DNA of 64,000 bases from Alloalcanivorax xiamenensis (lineage in GTDB: Bacteria > Pseudomonadota > Gammaproteobacteria > Pseudomonadales > Alcanivoracaceae): the NCBI RefSeq assembly GCF_009846745.1, contig NZ_AQPF01000004.1:169941-233940 (forward strand), in the 5' to 3' direction. Numbering within the stretch: position 1 is the stretch's first letter; each line of letters begins with the position of its first letter. The notes under the pieces were generated by a model, which saw only the letters and a program-made list of their open reading frames with translations, was not told the DNA's origin and searched no databases. Below, piece after piece: positions 8,388 to 17,752 of this stretch. The translations under genes and the position numbers were made by a program.

Positions 8388-9056
8388 TCAGGCCTCGGGT
8401 TTCCGCTGGGGTAAAGTGTACCAGTCCGGTGGCGGTGCTGTCCGGGGCTCAAGCCCCAGGCGGTGGGCGAGAATCGTAACCAGATCCTCTTCCACCTGCT
8501 GCCGGGTCAGTGTCAGGCCTTCGGCGGCCAGGCTGGTCATGGGCTGGCCGGCGTAGCCGCATGGGTTGATGCGCTGCCAGGGCGTGGCGTCCGCGTCCCG
8601 ATTCAGCGCCAGGCCATGATAGCTGCCCTTGCGGCGAATGCGCAGGCCCAATGAGGCGATCTTGGCGCCGTTCACATAGACCCCGGGGGCGTCCTCGCGG
8701 TTGACGGCGTCGATGCCCTGGGTCGCCAGATAGTCCACCACCGCTTGTTCAATGGCGTTAACCAGCCCGCGGCTGCCCATTCCCAGGCGCCGCACGTCCA
8801 GCATCAGATAGACCACGGTCTGGCCGGGACCATGGTAAGTGACCTGGCCGCCGCGGTCGCTGCGCACCACCGGGATATCGCCTGGGTTGAGTACGTGTTC
8901 GGGTTTGCCGGCCTGACCCAGGGTATATACCGGCGGATGCTCCAGCACCCACAGTTCGTCGGGTGTGCTGTCATCCCGTTGTTCGGTGAAATCCCGCATG
9001 GCCCGCCAGCAGGTGTCGTAATCCGCCTGCGGCAGATAGCGGACGAGCAGGTTCAT
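8388..9056 (-). CDS. lipB: Octanoyl-[acyl-carrier-protein]:protein N-octanoyltransferase
   Basis: LipB moves octanoate from ACP to lipoyl domains, the step before LipA. The 222-residue protein shows the family hallmarks RGGQVTYHGPGQ, the catalytic Lys in NGAKIASLGLR and the catalytic Cys in INPCGYAG. ATG at 9056 has GGAG seven bases upstream; a GTG two codons earlier is less likely. It lies between ybeD and lipA, the usual order. Confidence 0.97.
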   Translation of the reverse strand: MNLLVRYLPQADYDTCWRAMRDFTEQRDDSTPDELWVLEHPPVYTLGQAGKPEHVLNPGDIPVVRSDRGGQVTYHGPGQTVVYLMLDVRRLGMGSRGLVNAIEQAVVDYLATQGIDAVNREDAPGVYVNGAKIASLGLRIRRKGSYHGLALNRDADATPWQRINPCGYAGQPMTSLAAEGLTLTRQQVEEDLVTILAHRLGLEPRTAPPPDWYTLPQRKPEA

Positions 9057-9075
9057 CGGCACGCTCCGGTTCGTG

Positions 9076-9348
9076 TTACAGGGTGATTTTCACATGGGGG
9101 CAGGCGTTCAGTTCCCGATACAGGGTTTCCACCTGTCCTTTGTCCTGAACCGTGATGCGGGCGGTGAGGGCAATGAAATTGCCGCGGCTGCTGGGGCGGG
9201 CGCTGAGATTGCGCGGGCGGTCGAAATCCAGCTCCAGTACACGCTCGATGATGTCCACCACTGCATCTTCCAGGGGGGCGTCCACGGCGCCCATCACTTT
9301 CAAATGCATGGTGTGGGGAAATTCCCAAAGCTCTTCACGGATGGCCAT
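9076..9348 (-). CDS. ybeD: YbeD/DUF493 family protein (UPF0250)
   Basis: This 90-residue ferredoxin-like protein begins MAIREELWEFPHTMHLKVMG and contains the ELDFD and LTARITVQDKGQVETLYREL strands typical of DUF493. Family members sit next to lipB across Gammaproteobacteria; the fold resembles small regulatory (ACT-like) domains, and a role in modulating lipoate metabolism is suspected but not shown. It is 19 bp upstream of lipB and 22 bp downstream of the aminotransferase, so part of the same run. Confidence 0.9.
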   Translation of the reverse strand: MAIREELWEFPHTMHLKVMGAVDAPLEDAVVDIIERVLELDFDRPRNLSARPSSRGNFIALTARITVQDKGQVETLYRELNACPHVKITL

Positions 9349-9370
9349 GTCGATTCTCGCTACGGTGACG

Positions 9371-10234
9371 TCACACGCCGCAGAGGCGGCGCTTGAACGC
9401 TATATAGTGGCGGGCGAGGATTTTCCAAGTCTCGCCGGGGCGGCCGTCGCCCACCGGGCGGTCATCCAGAGTGACCACCGGTACCACGTCGCGGGTGGAG
9501 CTGGAGATCCAGACCTCATCGGCGTCGCCCAGTTCGGCCTCACTGATTTCCCGTTCGCGCAGGGGCAGGTCCTGCTCACGGCATAGCTCGATGACCAGGT
9601 CACGGGTAATGCCGCCGAGAATGGCGTGACTTGCCGGCGGGGTGGCGATCTCGCCGTCCTTCACGATGAAGACGTTGCTGGCGGCGCCTTCGGTGACGAA
9701 GCCGTCATGGATCAGAATCGCCTCGCGGGCGCCGACGGCGATCGCCTGTTGCCGCAGCAGGATGTTCGGCAGCAACGATATGGACTTGATATCGCATCGG
9801 GCCCAGCGGATATCGTCCAGGGTAATGGCGGCGACGCCGGTGATCCGGTCCGGTGTGTTCACGGTTGGCACCGCCAGCGGCGAGGTGCTCATGAACACCG
9901 TGGGCGGCACCGGCGGATCGGGAAAGGCGTGATCGCGCTGGTCGGCGGCGCCACGGGTGATTTGCAGGTATAGCGACAGATTGCCGCCGCCATTGCGTTG
10001 GATCAGTTCCCCGCAACGGCGACGCCAACCGGCCCGGTCATGCGGGTTGATCAGATAGAGCGCCGACAGGGAACGTTCCAGCCGGCGCAGATGTTCCTCG
10101 AAGCGGAACAGAACCCCGTTGAAGGCGGGGATCACCTCGTATACCCCATCGGCGAACAGGAAACCGCGATCCATCGGCGAGATGCGAGCCTGCTCCATGG
10201 CCATGAAGGCGCCGTTGAGGTAGACCGTGCTCAT
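9371..10234 (-). CDS. Class IV PLP aminotransferase, probable D-amino acid transaminase
   Basis: This 287-residue fold-type IV aminotransferase probably interconverts D-alanine and D-glutamate for peptidoglycan synthesis. It shows MDRGFLFADGVYEV near the N-terminus and the PLP-lysine segment in RCDIKSISLLPNILLRQ. It then has EAILIHDGFVTEGAASNVFIVKDG and ILGGITRDLVIELC. ATG at 10234 overlaps the dacA stop (ATGA), so the two are coupled. The neighbourhood of D-Ala carboxypeptidase favours D-amino-acid metabolism over branched-chain transamination, but I cannot separate the two with certainty. Confidence 0.85.
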   Translation of the reverse strand: MSTVYLNGAFMAMEQARISPMDRGFLFADGVYEVIPAFNGVLFRFEEHLRRLERSLSALYLINPHDRAGWRRRCGELIQRNGGGNLSLYLQITRGAADQRDHAFPDPPVPPTVFMSTSPLAVPTVNTPDRITGVAAITLDDIRWARCDIKSISLLPNILLRQQAIAVGAREAILIHDGFVTEGAASNVFIVKDGEIATPPASHAILGGITRDLVIELCREQDLPLREREISEAELGDADEVWISSSTRDVVPVVTLDDRPVGDGRPGETWKILARHYIAFKRRLCGV

Positions 10235-11400
10235 CAGAACAGGCCTTTGAAGAACAGTATGATGTGGTCCCACAGACGCGAGAAGAAGCCGCCTTCTTCC
10301 ACGCTTTCCAGCGCCACCAGCGGCGTTTCGCTGATCACTTCGTCGTCCAGACGGATGGTGACCTTGCCGTATTGCTGGCCTTTCTCGATCGGGGCGCGCA
10401 GTTGCGGATCAATCGTCATGTCCGCTTGCAGACGGTCGGCGCTGTCCCGCGGCACGGTCAGCTGCACGTCCTTCTCCGGACCCAGGCGCACGGTATCGGC
10501 GGCTCCCAGCCAGACATCCGGGTTGGCGAGGACATCGTTGGCGCTGTAGGCCTTGTAGGATTCGAAGAAGCGGAATCCGTAGGTCAGCAGCTTCTGGGTT
10601 TCCTGAGCGCGGGCCTGTTCGGAGGCGGTGCCCATGACCACGCTGATCAGGCGCATGTCGTCGCGTTTGGCGGACGCCACCAGGCAGTAACCGGCTTCGT
10701 CGGTGTGGCCGGTTTTCAAGCCATCGACGGTGGAATCCCGCCACAACAGCAGGTTGCGGTTGGTCTGGGTGATGCCGTTGTAGGTGAATTCCTTCTCGGC
10801 ATAGATATCGTAGTGTTCCGGATAGTCGTTAATGATGGCCCGGGCCAGCCGTGCCATATCGTGGGCGGTACTGTGGTGGTTTTCCGCCGGCCAGCCGGTG
10901 GCGTTCATGAAGTGGGTGTCGTTCATGTTCAGGGCCCGCGCCTGCTGGTTCATCAGATCGGCGAAGGCATCCTCGGAACCGGCGATGTACTCGGCCATGG
11001 CGACACTGGCGTCGTTGCCGGACTGAATGATGATACCGCGCAGCAGATCGTCGATGGCGGCCTGGGTACCTTCCTTCAGGAAGGTACGCGAGCCGCCCAT
11101 GCGCCAGGCCTTGACGCTGACCGGCGCCTGGTCCTGGAGTGAGATATTGCCGGATTGAATCTCCCGCTCGGCGATGTAGGCGGTCATCATCTTGGTCAGA
11201 CTGGCCGGAGGCATGGTCTGATCAGCGTTGTGCTCGACGATGATATGGCCGCTGCGGGCGTCCATCAGAATATAGCTGCGGGCTTCCACCGAGGGCGCGC
11301 GCGGCACGCTGCTCTGAGCCTGTCCGGTCAGCGGCAGCAGCGCCAGACAGGCGGCGGCGAATAAAAAGAAGATATCGCGAAGGGCAATTCTCTGGATCAT
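10234..11400 (-). CDS. dacA: D-alanyl-D-alanine carboxypeptidase (PBP5/6 type)
   Basis: This enzyme removes the last D-Ala from pentapeptide stems and is held to the outer face of the inner membrane. The 388-residue protein has a signal peptide (about 1-29), SLTK with catalytic Ser67, SGN in IIQSGNDASVAMAEYI, and KTG in VDGLKTGHTDEAGYC. The C-terminal beta domain is followed by an amphipathic tail ending in RLWDHIILFFKGLF, the membrane anchor. It lies in the mrdA-mrdB-mltB-rlpA-dacA cell-shape group. Confidence 0.96.
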   Translation of the reverse strand: MIQRIALRDIFFLFAAACLALLPLTGQAQSSVPRAPSVEARSYILMDARSGHIIVEHNADQTMPPASLTKMMTAYIAEREIQSGNISLQDQAPVSVKAWRMGGSRTFLKEGTQAAIDDLLRGIIIQSGNDASVAMAEYIAGSEDAFADLMNQQARALNMNDTHFMNATGWPAENHHSTAHDMARLARAIINDYPEHYDIYAEKEFTYNGITQTNRNLLLWRDSTVDGLKTGHTDEAGYCLVASAKRDDMRLISVVMGTASEQARAQETQKLLTYGFRFFESYKAYSANDVLANPDVWLGAADTVRLGPEKDVQLTVPRDSADRLQADMTIDPQLRAPIEKGQQYGKVTIRLDDEVISETPLVALESVEEGGFFSRLWDHIILFFKGLF

Positions 11401-11533
11401 GGTTTCCTGCCTGTTAGTACTTCTTGTCGACTCCGGCTCGGGACCGGATACGGTGATGGCCTGTTTCCAACGTCGACGCAGCCGCGAGGCGCGGACCTTG
11501 GAAAGAATTCACAGGGCCTGAAATTTCCGGGCC

Positions 11534-12466
11534 TTAGCGAACCGGCATCGGATTGCCGAAACCGGCCTGCCGGCATGCCTGGCGTGCTTGCTCCTGGTCG
11601 TCCAGGCTGGCGAAGGGGCCCAACCACACCTTGTAGTAGGCGCTGTCGTCCGGTTTGCGCACGGTCACTGGCAGCTTCAGCCGGTGGCGCAACTGGCGTT
11701 CCAGATCACGGGCGCCGTCCAGAGCCCGGAAAGCGCCGGCCTGGAGATAAAGGTCCCCGGATTCGGCCTGGGTTTTACCAGCCTCCGGGGGAGGGCTGTC
11801 CAGCGCCGCACGTACCGCGGTGGGTACGGTGCCCTGACGACGGCCTCCAGGGCGCTTCTCTGGCATCAGAGCTTCCACCCGGACATGGCCGGTACCGTTC
11901 TGCTCGATGCCGAGGCGAACCGCGGCGGCCCAGGACAGATCAATGATGCGATCGGAATGGAAGGGACCGCGGTCGTTCACCCGCACCACCAGTTGCTTGT
12001 TATTGTCCAGATTGGTGACACGTACGTAAGTGGGTAGTGGCAAGGTGCGATGGGCGGCGGTGAACCGGTACATATCGTAGGGTTCGCCGCTGGAGGTTCG
12101 ATAGCCGTGAAATTTGCGGCCATACCAGGATGCCAGTCCTTCTTCCTGGTAACCCTCGGAGGAGGGCAGCACATGATAGGTCTGCCCCCATACGGAGTAA
12201 GTGGTCGGGTTGCCGTAACGGCTGGGAGGTTCGGCCTTGGGTACCGGTTCCGGCATCCGCTCGACGCTGTGCCGCTCCCGGGCCGGAGGCGGGCTGTCGG
12301 TGTCATGGGCGTAACGGTCCGAGCCCGGTGCGCCGGCGGGGTCGCGGGCCGGGGGCTGAGCCGGGGCATCACCGGTGGCGCCGACGGAGGCCGGCGTGGT
12401 CGCCGGGGGCGCCAAGCTACAGGCGCCCAGAGCCAGGGCCAGCGCACTGATCAGAAGGGCACGCAT
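11534..12466 (-). CDS. rlpA: Septal ring lytic transglycosylase RlpA (lipoprotein with SPOR domain)
   Basis: RlpA cleaves denuded glycan strands at the septum. The 310-residue lipoprotein has a lipobox (LALGAC), a Pro-rich linker and a double-psi beta-barrel domain. That domain contains EGLASWYGRKFHGYRTSSGEPYD, with the catalytic Asp expected in VVRVNDRGPFHSDRIIDLS. It ends with a SPOR domain (LYLQAGAFRALDGARDLERQL) that binds septal peptidoglycan. Its ATG shares a base with the mltB stop (12466). It therefore sits in the same transcript as rodA/mltB. Confidence 0.95.
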   Translation of the reverse strand: MRALLISALALALGACSLAPPATTPASVGATGDAPAQPPARDPAGAPGSDRYAHDTDSPPPARERHSVERMPEPVPKAEPPSRYGNPTTYSVWGQTYHVLPSSEGYQEEGLASWYGRKFHGYRTSSGEPYDMYRFTAAHRTLPLPTYVRVTNLDNNKQLVVRVNDRGPFHSDRIIDLSWAAAVRLGIEQNGTGHVRVEALMPEKRPGGRRQGTVPTAVRAALDSPPPEAGKTQAESGDLYLQAGAFRALDGARDLERQLRHRLKLPVTVRKPDDSAYYKVWLGPFASLDDQEQARQACRQAGFGNPMPVR

Positions 12467-13512
12467 CAAGACCTGTCCTCTTCCAGAGCATGGGCCAGCT
12501 GCCGGGACAGCTGCAGCACCGCCATGGCGTAGAGTTCGCTGTGGTTGTATCGAGTGATCACGTAAAAGTTGCGCGTCACCATCCAGAATTCGTGTCCTTT
12601 TTCACCGGTCAGGTCCAGCAGCGCCACCTGGGTGTCGTCCGCCAGATCAAAACAGTATTCGCTGCCGAGGGTATCATCCTGGCAGCTCACTGCCACTACG
12701 CCGTTTTTCCGGGCCGTGGAGAGACTGAAAGAGGGCTTGTAGCCTTTTTTCGCCAACGCCTGATAGCCCTGCCCTTCGATTCTGGCACGGGCGGCCACCG
12801 GAAAGCCCGGTTGCCAATGATGACGATGGAAATAATTTGCAACACTGCCGATGGCGTCGGCGGGGCTGTTGACCAGATCGGTGACGCCATCCTGATCATA
12901 GTCCACCGCGTAGGCCTGGTAACTGGTGGGGATGAACTGCGCCAGGCCCATGGCGCCGGCGTAGGAGCCGGTGATCTCACTGGCGTTGATATGGGCCTGA
13001 TTCTCCATCTCCATCAGGGCCACCAACTGACCGCGGAAGAAAGATGCCCGCGGGGGATAGTCGAAGCCCAGGGTGGTCAGGGCGTCGAGCACCCGGTAGG
13101 TACCCTTATGACGGCCGTAGTAGGTTTCCACGCCGATGATGGCGAGGATGATTTCACGGGGCACGCCATACTCGGCTTCGGCCCGGGCCAGGTCCTGTTG
13201 ATTCTCCCTGGCGAAGGCGACGCCGGCATCGACCCGTTCCTGCTGTAAAAAGATTTTCTGATAGCGGGCCCAGGTCATGGTGTGTTCCGCGGGACGCGCG
13301 ATGGACTCGAGAATCTTGTCCTGACGTCGGGCCTGGGACAGCAGTTCCCGGGCCCGTTTTTCGTCCACGCCTTTTTTCACCACTTCCTGGATCAGGGCTT
13401 CCGCCTGGGGATGACGGGCATATCCTTGCTCTTCGGCAAAGGCCATGGCCGCGGGGAAAACAGCGGCGAGGAAAGCAAAGGGGGTGAGCAGGGCGGACAG
13501 TCTTACACCCAT
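12466..13512 (-). CDS. mltB: Membrane-bound lytic murein transglycosylase B
   Basis: MltB cuts the MurNAc-GlcNAc bond forming 1,6-anhydro ends. The 348-residue protein carries a signal peptide, the catalytic Glu in AIIGVETYYGRHKG, and the GSYAGAMGLAQFIPTSY segment of the GH103 family. It has no lipobox Cys, unlike E. coli MltB, so it is probably the soluble (SltB1-like) form. ATG at 13512 has GGAG seven bases upstream; the ATG four codons earlier overlaps that ribosome site and is less likely. Confidence 0.94.
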   Translation of the reverse strand: MGVRLSALLTPFAFLAAVFPAAMAFAEEQGYARHPQAEALIQEVVKKGVDEKRARELLSQARRQDKILESIARPAEHTMTWARYQKIFLQQERVDAGVAFARENQQDLARAEAEYGVPREIILAIIGVETYYGRHKGTYRVLDALTTLGFDYPPRASFFRGQLVALMEMENQAHINASEITGSYAGAMGLAQFIPTSYQAYAVDYDQDGVTDLVNSPADAIGSVANYFHRHHWQPGFPVAARARIEGQGYQALAKKGYKPSFSLSTARKNGVVAVSCQDDTLGSEYCFDLADDTQVALLDLTGEKGHEFWMVTRNFYVITRYNHSELYAMAVLQLSRQLAHALEEDRS

Positions 13513-13584
13513 GAGTTTCTCCATAAAAACAGGGGGGATGGGGCTGGGGCCATAATATCGGGGTCGGCGAGGTTAAACCATGAT

Positions 13585-13600
13585 CGCGGCGCGCGCCGCG
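13585..13600. repeat. 16-bp perfect GC palindrome between rodA and mltB
   Basis: CGCGGCGCGCGCCGCG is a perfect palindrome in the 132-bp gap between rodA and mltB. It could form a hairpin in the mRNA of the shared transcript, but no T-tract follows. Confidence 0.4.
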
Positions 13601-13644
13601 CCGGCGGCCGACCCCAATTGCTGACCATGGAATCCGCCGCCAGT

Positions 13645-14790
13645 TCAGAAGTTGATGAAGCGCCGGTGGGTGTGGATCGACATCAACATGCCGAAACTGG
13701 CCAGCAGGGTGACGATCGAGGTGCCGCCGTAGCTGACCAGTGGCAGCGGTACCCCGACCACGGGCAGCAGGCCGGATACCATGCCCACGTTGACGAACAC
13801 GTAGATGAAAAAGGTCATGGTCAGAGCCGCCGCCAGCAATCGGCTGAAGGTTTCCTGGGCCTGCCAACTGATGAAGAAGCCGCGTCCGATGATCACCAGA
13901 TAGACCGCCAGTAACAGCAGGAACCCGATCAGACCAAACTCTTCCCCAAGCACGGCGAGAATGAAATCGGTGTGGGACTCCGGCAGGAAATCCAGCCGCG
14001 ACTGGGTGCCGTCCTGCCACCCCTTGCCGCCGATGCCGCCGGAGCCGATGGCGGTTTTTGACTGGATGATGTTCCAGCCCGCGCCGCGCGGGTCCGCCTC
14101 CGGATTCAGGAACGTATCCACCCGGGTGCGCTGGTAATCGTGCAGAACGAAGAAATACATCAGCGGCGCGGCCACCACCAACACCAGCACCGCCAGCCCG
14201 ATCAGGCGCCAGGACAGACCGGCCATGAACAAGACCACCAGGCCGGCGGCGGCAATCAGCAGCGCGGTGCCCAGATCCGGCTGCATGGCGATCAACACCG
14301 TCGGCAGGAAGATGAGCACCAGTGAGCCGAGCACATTGCGTTTTGACGGTGGCAGAGTACGGTCGCTGAAGAACCAGGCGACCATCGCCGGTACCGCGAG
14401 TTTCATCAATTCCGCGGGCTGAAAGCGGCCGATGCCGGGCAGACTCAGCCAGCGCTGTGCGCCCTTGGCCTCGGTGCCCACAAGAATAACCAGTGCCAAC
14501 AGGGCCAGGCCGACGCCGTACACCAGAGGGGCCCAGAAACGGAATGTCCTCGGTGGTAGTTGCGCCAGCACCAGCATCATCAGCAAACCGCCACCGAAGC
14601 GGATGGCCTGACGGATCACCGTATCCAGGCTGCCGCCGCTGGCACTGTAGAGGACCGCCAGGCCGCCCAGCATGGTCAGCAGAAGGGCCGCCAGCAGCGG
14701 TGGGTCCAGGTGCAGACGCGTGGCTACCGGAGTGCGGAAGATGGCATGACCACCGTTGTCGGTGGTTCTGACCGGATCGACTTGACTCAT
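13645..14790 (-). CDS. mrdB: Rod shape-determining peptidoglycan glycosyltransferase RodA
   Basis: RodA is the SEDS-family polymerase of the elongasome that works with PBP2. The 381-residue protein has about ten membrane helices. SEDS hallmarks include KGAQRWLSLPGIGRFQPAELMKLA, TVLIAMQPDLGTALLI, and the ESHTDFILAVLGEEFGLIG loop with PVVGVPLPLVSYGGTS near the end. Its start overlaps the end of mrdA by 4 bp, so polymerase and transpeptidase are translationally coupled. Confidence 0.97.
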   Translation of the reverse strand: MSQVDPVRTTDNGGHAIFRTPVATRLHLDPPLLAALLLTMLGGLAVLYSASGGSLDTVIRQAIRFGGGLLMMLVLAQLPPRTFRFWAPLVYGVGLALLALVILVGTEAKGAQRWLSLPGIGRFQPAELMKLAVPAMVAWFFSDRTLPPSKRNVLGSLVLIFLPTVLIAMQPDLGTALLIAAAGLVVLFMAGLSWRLIGLAVLVLVVAAPLMYFFVLHDYQRTRVDTFLNPEADPRGAGWNIIQSKTAIGSGGIGGKGWQDGTQSRLDFLPESHTDFILAVLGEEFGLIGFLLLLAVYLVIIGRGFFISWQAQETFSRLLAAALTMTFFIYVFVNVGMVSGLLPVVGVPLPLVSYGGTSIVTLLASFGMLMSIHTHRRFINF

Positions 14791-16721
14791 GGGGTAGCCG
14801 TCCTGGTCGAGGTGGTGGAGGCGGTGGTGGTCGGCGCGGGCGGCCCATTCTGTATCGGTGGACGCGCCAGCGGTTCCGGAATATGCAGGTCGCCGTCTTC
14901 ATTCAACAGCCAGGCGTCCATCACCTGACGGGCCACTGGCCCGGCCACGGAGCCGCCGTGACGGCCGTTCTCCACCATCACCGCCACGGCGATGGCCGGA
15001 TTCTCAACCGGCGCGAAGGATACGATCAGAGCATGGTCAAGCATGCGTTCCGCCAATTCCGCCTCGTTATAGGTTTCTTCCTGGCCAACCGAAAACACCT
15101 GAGCGGTGCCGCTTTTGGCGCCCATATGATAACGGGCGTCCTTGGCCATGACACGGCCGGTACCGCGATTGCTGTGGACAACCGCCTCCATGGCGTGCTT
15201 CATGCGCTCCCAGTCCCGAGGGTCCTTGAGCACGATGTCCGGGCGACGTGGCGGATGGGTTTCATCGGCGGCCAGGGTGGGCACCACCTGATGGCCGTCG
15301 TTGGCGAGTATCGCCGTGGCCACCGCCAGTTGCAGCGGTGTGGTGAGCATGAAGCCTTGTCCAATACTGGTGTTGATGGTGTCGCCATGGAACCAGGGCG
15401 CGTTACGAGCGGCCCGCTTCCATTGGCGGGAGGGCATGTTCCCCTCGGATTCGTTGAGCAGGTCGATGCCGGTGGCTTCGCCGATGGAGAAACCGATCAT
15501 GAAATCGTGCATGCGGTCGATGCCGAGCCGGAACCCCATATCGTAGAAATAAGTGTCACAGGATTGCACCACCGCTTTTTCCATATCCACCTGGCCATGC
15601 CCCCAGCGCTTCCAGTCCCGGTAGCGGTGCGGATTGCCCTCCAGGCTGAAATAGCCGGGGTCGTGGATGGTCCTCTCCCAATTGGTGACGCCGGCATCCA
15701 GGCCCGCCAGACCGAGCATGGGTTTCACCGTGGAACCCGGCGGATAACGGCCCTGCAAGGCGCGGTTGAACAGGGGGTGGTCGTGATCCTGCTGATATCG
15801 GGCATAGTCCTTATGGGAGATGCCGGTAACGAACAGATTGGGATCGAAGCCCGGGCGGCTGACGAAGGCGAGCACGCTGCCGTCGCGGGGATCAATGGCG
15901 ACCACCGCGCCGCGCCGCTCGCCGAGGGCGTCATAGGCGGCCTGCTGCACTTTCAGATCCAGGGACAGACGCAGATCGTCACCGGGTATCGGTGGCTGCT
16001 CTTCCAGAACCCGCAGGATCCGGCCGCGGGCGTTGGTTTCCACCTGACGATAGCCAACCTGCCCGTGCAGCCGATGCTCGTAATAGCGCTCCACGCCGGT
16101 GCGGCCGTAATAATGGGTGCCGCTGTAGTTACGCTGTTCGGCCAGGGTCATGTTGTCCAGATCCTCGGCACTGAGGCGGTTGACGTAACCGAGCACGTGG
16201 GAAAACAGATGGCTGTGAGGGTAAAAGCGCACCGGTGAGGCCGTTACCCTGGCACCGGGCAATTCGTGTTGATGCACCGCGATGCGGGCAATCTCCTCCT
16301 CGGTGAGCCGGCCACGCAGTGGAATCGGCTCCCACGGGCGGCGGGCGCTGGTGCGGCGCCGCTCGAACCGCTCCAGGTCGTCGTCGGTAAGCGGGATCAA
16401 GCGGCGGATACGATCCAGTGTGTCGTTGAGGTCCGCGCTTTGTTCCACCGCCAGTTCCAGGGTGAAATCCGGCCGGTTCACCGCCAGGATTTCCCCGTTG
16501 CGATCGGTGATCAGGCCGCGCGGAGGCGACATCGCCTGGGTCAGCACCCGGTTGTTGTCACTAAGAGTGGTGAACCGGCTGTGCTGGGCAATCTGCAGCC
16601 AGGCCATGCGCCCGACCAGTACCAGTGACAACACCAGCACCAGCGCCACCGCCACCAGCAGACGCAGGCTGAACAGACGGTGCTCGTGATGGTGGTCCTT
16701 GAGGGTCAGCGGTTGGCGCAT
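14787..16721 (-). CDS. mrdA: Penicillin-binding protein 2 (elongasome transpeptidase)
   Basis: PBP2 cross-links peptidoglycan during cell elongation. The product (644 residues from ATG 16721) has one N-terminal membrane helix, a pedestal domain, and the transpeptidase motifs PPGSTVKPM (catalytic Ser), SCDTYFYDMG and AKSGTAQVF. The start at 16721 has AGGG upstream and matches the position of family starts. An ATG at 16757 would add 12 His-rich residues without a ribosome site. A Pro/Thr-rich tail (PPAPTTTASTTSTRTATP) ends the protein. Confidence 0.95.
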   Translation of the reverse strand: MRQPLTLKDHHHEHRLFSLRLLVAVALVLVLSLVLVGRMAWLQIAQHSRFTTLSDNNRVLTQAMSPPRGLITDRNGEILAVNRPDFTLELAVEQSADLNDTLDRIRRLIPLTDDDLERFERRRTSARRPWEPIPLRGRLTEEEIARIAVHQHELPGARVTASPVRFYPHSHLFSHVLGYVNRLSAEDLDNMTLAEQRNYSGTHYYGRTGVERYYEHRLHGQVGYRQVETNARGRILRVLEEQPPIPGDDLRLSLDLKVQQAAYDALGERRGAVVAIDPRDGSVLAFVSRPGFDPNLFVTGISHKDYARYQQDHDHPLFNRALQGRYPPGSTVKPMLGLAGLDAGVTNWERTIHDPGYFSLEGNPHRYRDWKRWGHGQVDMEKAVVQSCDTYFYDMGFRLGIDRMHDFMIGFSIGEATGIDLLNESEGNMPSRQWKRAARNAPWFHGDTINTSIGQGFMLTTPLQLAVATAILANDGHQVVPTLAADETHPPRRPDIVLKDPRDWERMKHAMEAVVHSNRGTGRVMAKDARYHMGAKSGTAQVFSVGQEETYNEAELAERMLDHALIVSFAPVENPAIAVAVMVENGRHGGSVAGPVARQVMDAWLLNEDGDLHIPEPLARPPIQNGPPAPTTTASTTSTRTATP

Positions 16722-16825
16722 GTGGACCCTGTGATCGGTTCCGTGACCGGTCGCCATGGCACGGTGATCGGAACGAAATGTGAGTGTGGATCGCGCATGG
16801 CAGCCAGATTACCGGGTGGTTTTGC

Positions 16826-17296
16826 TCAGCGATGATAGGGGTGGCCGGCAAGCAGCGTCCAGCCACGATACAGCTGTTCGGCAAGTAATACCCGCACCAG
16901 AGGGTGCGGCAGCGTCAACGCCGACAGCGACCAGCGCTCGTCGGCGTCGGCGGACAATCTGGCACACAACCCATCCGGGCCTCCCACCAGCAGCGCCAGA
17001 TCCTGCCCGAGATCCCGCAATTCGCCGAGGCGTTGTGACAGCATGGGCGTATCCACCGCTTTGCCGGTGACCTCCAGAGCCACCACGCGGGCGCCGGGCA
17101 GTTTCTCCAGCCGCTTGCGGATGGCCTCACCCTCGGTCCGCACCAAAGCGGCGACGTCGCCCTTGGCCCGCTTGGGCAGTGGGATCTCCTCCAGCAGCAG
17201 GCGCATGTCCGGCGGCAGCCGCTTCTGGTATTCCTGGAAGCCCTGCTCGACCCAGGCCGGCATGCGGGTGCCGACGGCAAACAGATGGATGCGCAT
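16826..17296 (-). CDS. rlmH: 23S rRNA (pseudouridine1915-N3)-methyltransferase
   Basis: RlmH methylates pseudouridine 1915 in helix 69 of 23S rRNA on assembled 70S ribosomes. The 156-residue SPOUT methyltransferase has the knot-forming SAM site (ALLVGGPDGLCARL, then LSALTLPHPLVRVLLAEQLYR) and the conserved C-terminal GHPYHR. It sits between rsfS and mrdA, as in Pseudomonas and E. coli. Confidence 0.97.
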   Translation of the reverse strand: MRIHLFAVGTRMPAWVEQGFQEYQKRLPPDMRLLLEEIPLPKRAKGDVAALVRTEGEAIRKRLEKLPGARVVALEVTGKAVDTPMLSQRLGELRDLGQDLALLVGGPDGLCARLSADADERWSLSALTLPHPLVRVLLAEQLYRGWTLLAGHPYHR

Positions 17297-17377
17297 AGAC
17301 TCTCCTGCGGCGCCCTCCTGAACCGGCCCTGAGTGATGCCGGCTCAGGCAAATGGGACTGCGAAACGGCTGGCGGGT

Positions 17378-17752
17378 TCAGCCCGGATCCTTGTTGGCCG
17401 GCGTGCCGGTCCGCTCGGGATGGTGATCCGGATTGCGCCATAGACGTTCCAGATCATAGAACTCGCGAGTGGCGGGCAGCATCAGATGGACAATGACGTC
17501 ACCGAGATCCACCAGGATCCACTCGGCGCCTTTTTCGCCTTCGGTACCCAGCGGGCGATAACCGGCCTGTTTGGCCCGTTCCACCACGTTGTCCGCCAGG
17601 GCTTTGACGTGGCGGTTGGAGGTGCCGCTGGCGATGACCATATCGTCCGCCACACTGGTGAGCTCGCGAACATCCAGGTGGGTGACGTTCCGTGCTTTCA
17701 GCTCTTCGAGAGCGTCGAGTACCAGATCCAGCAGAGAGGTGTCAGAACTCAT
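17378..17752 (-). CDS. rsfS: Ribosomal silencing factor RsfS
   Basis: RsfS binds ribosomal protein L14 and blocks subunit joining during starvation. The 124-residue protein has the family core LDVRELTSVADDMVIASGTSNRHVKALADNV and GEKGAEWILVDLGDVIVHLM. The last 20 residues (HHPERTGTPANKDPG) are not conserved. Its start lies 11 bp inside the 3' end of nadD. Confidence 0.95.
   Translation of the reverse strand: MSSDTSLLDLVLDALEELKARNVTHLDVRELTSVADDMVIASGTSNRHVKALADNVVERAKQAGYRPLGTEGEKGAEWILVDLGDVIVHLMLPATREFYDLERLWRNPDHHPERTGTPANKDPG

Noticed and set aside
13154..14902. A 582-codon minus-strand frame across mltB and rodA
   Set aside because: It is in another frame of two conserved genes and has Arg/Pro/Gly-rich composition without any motif.
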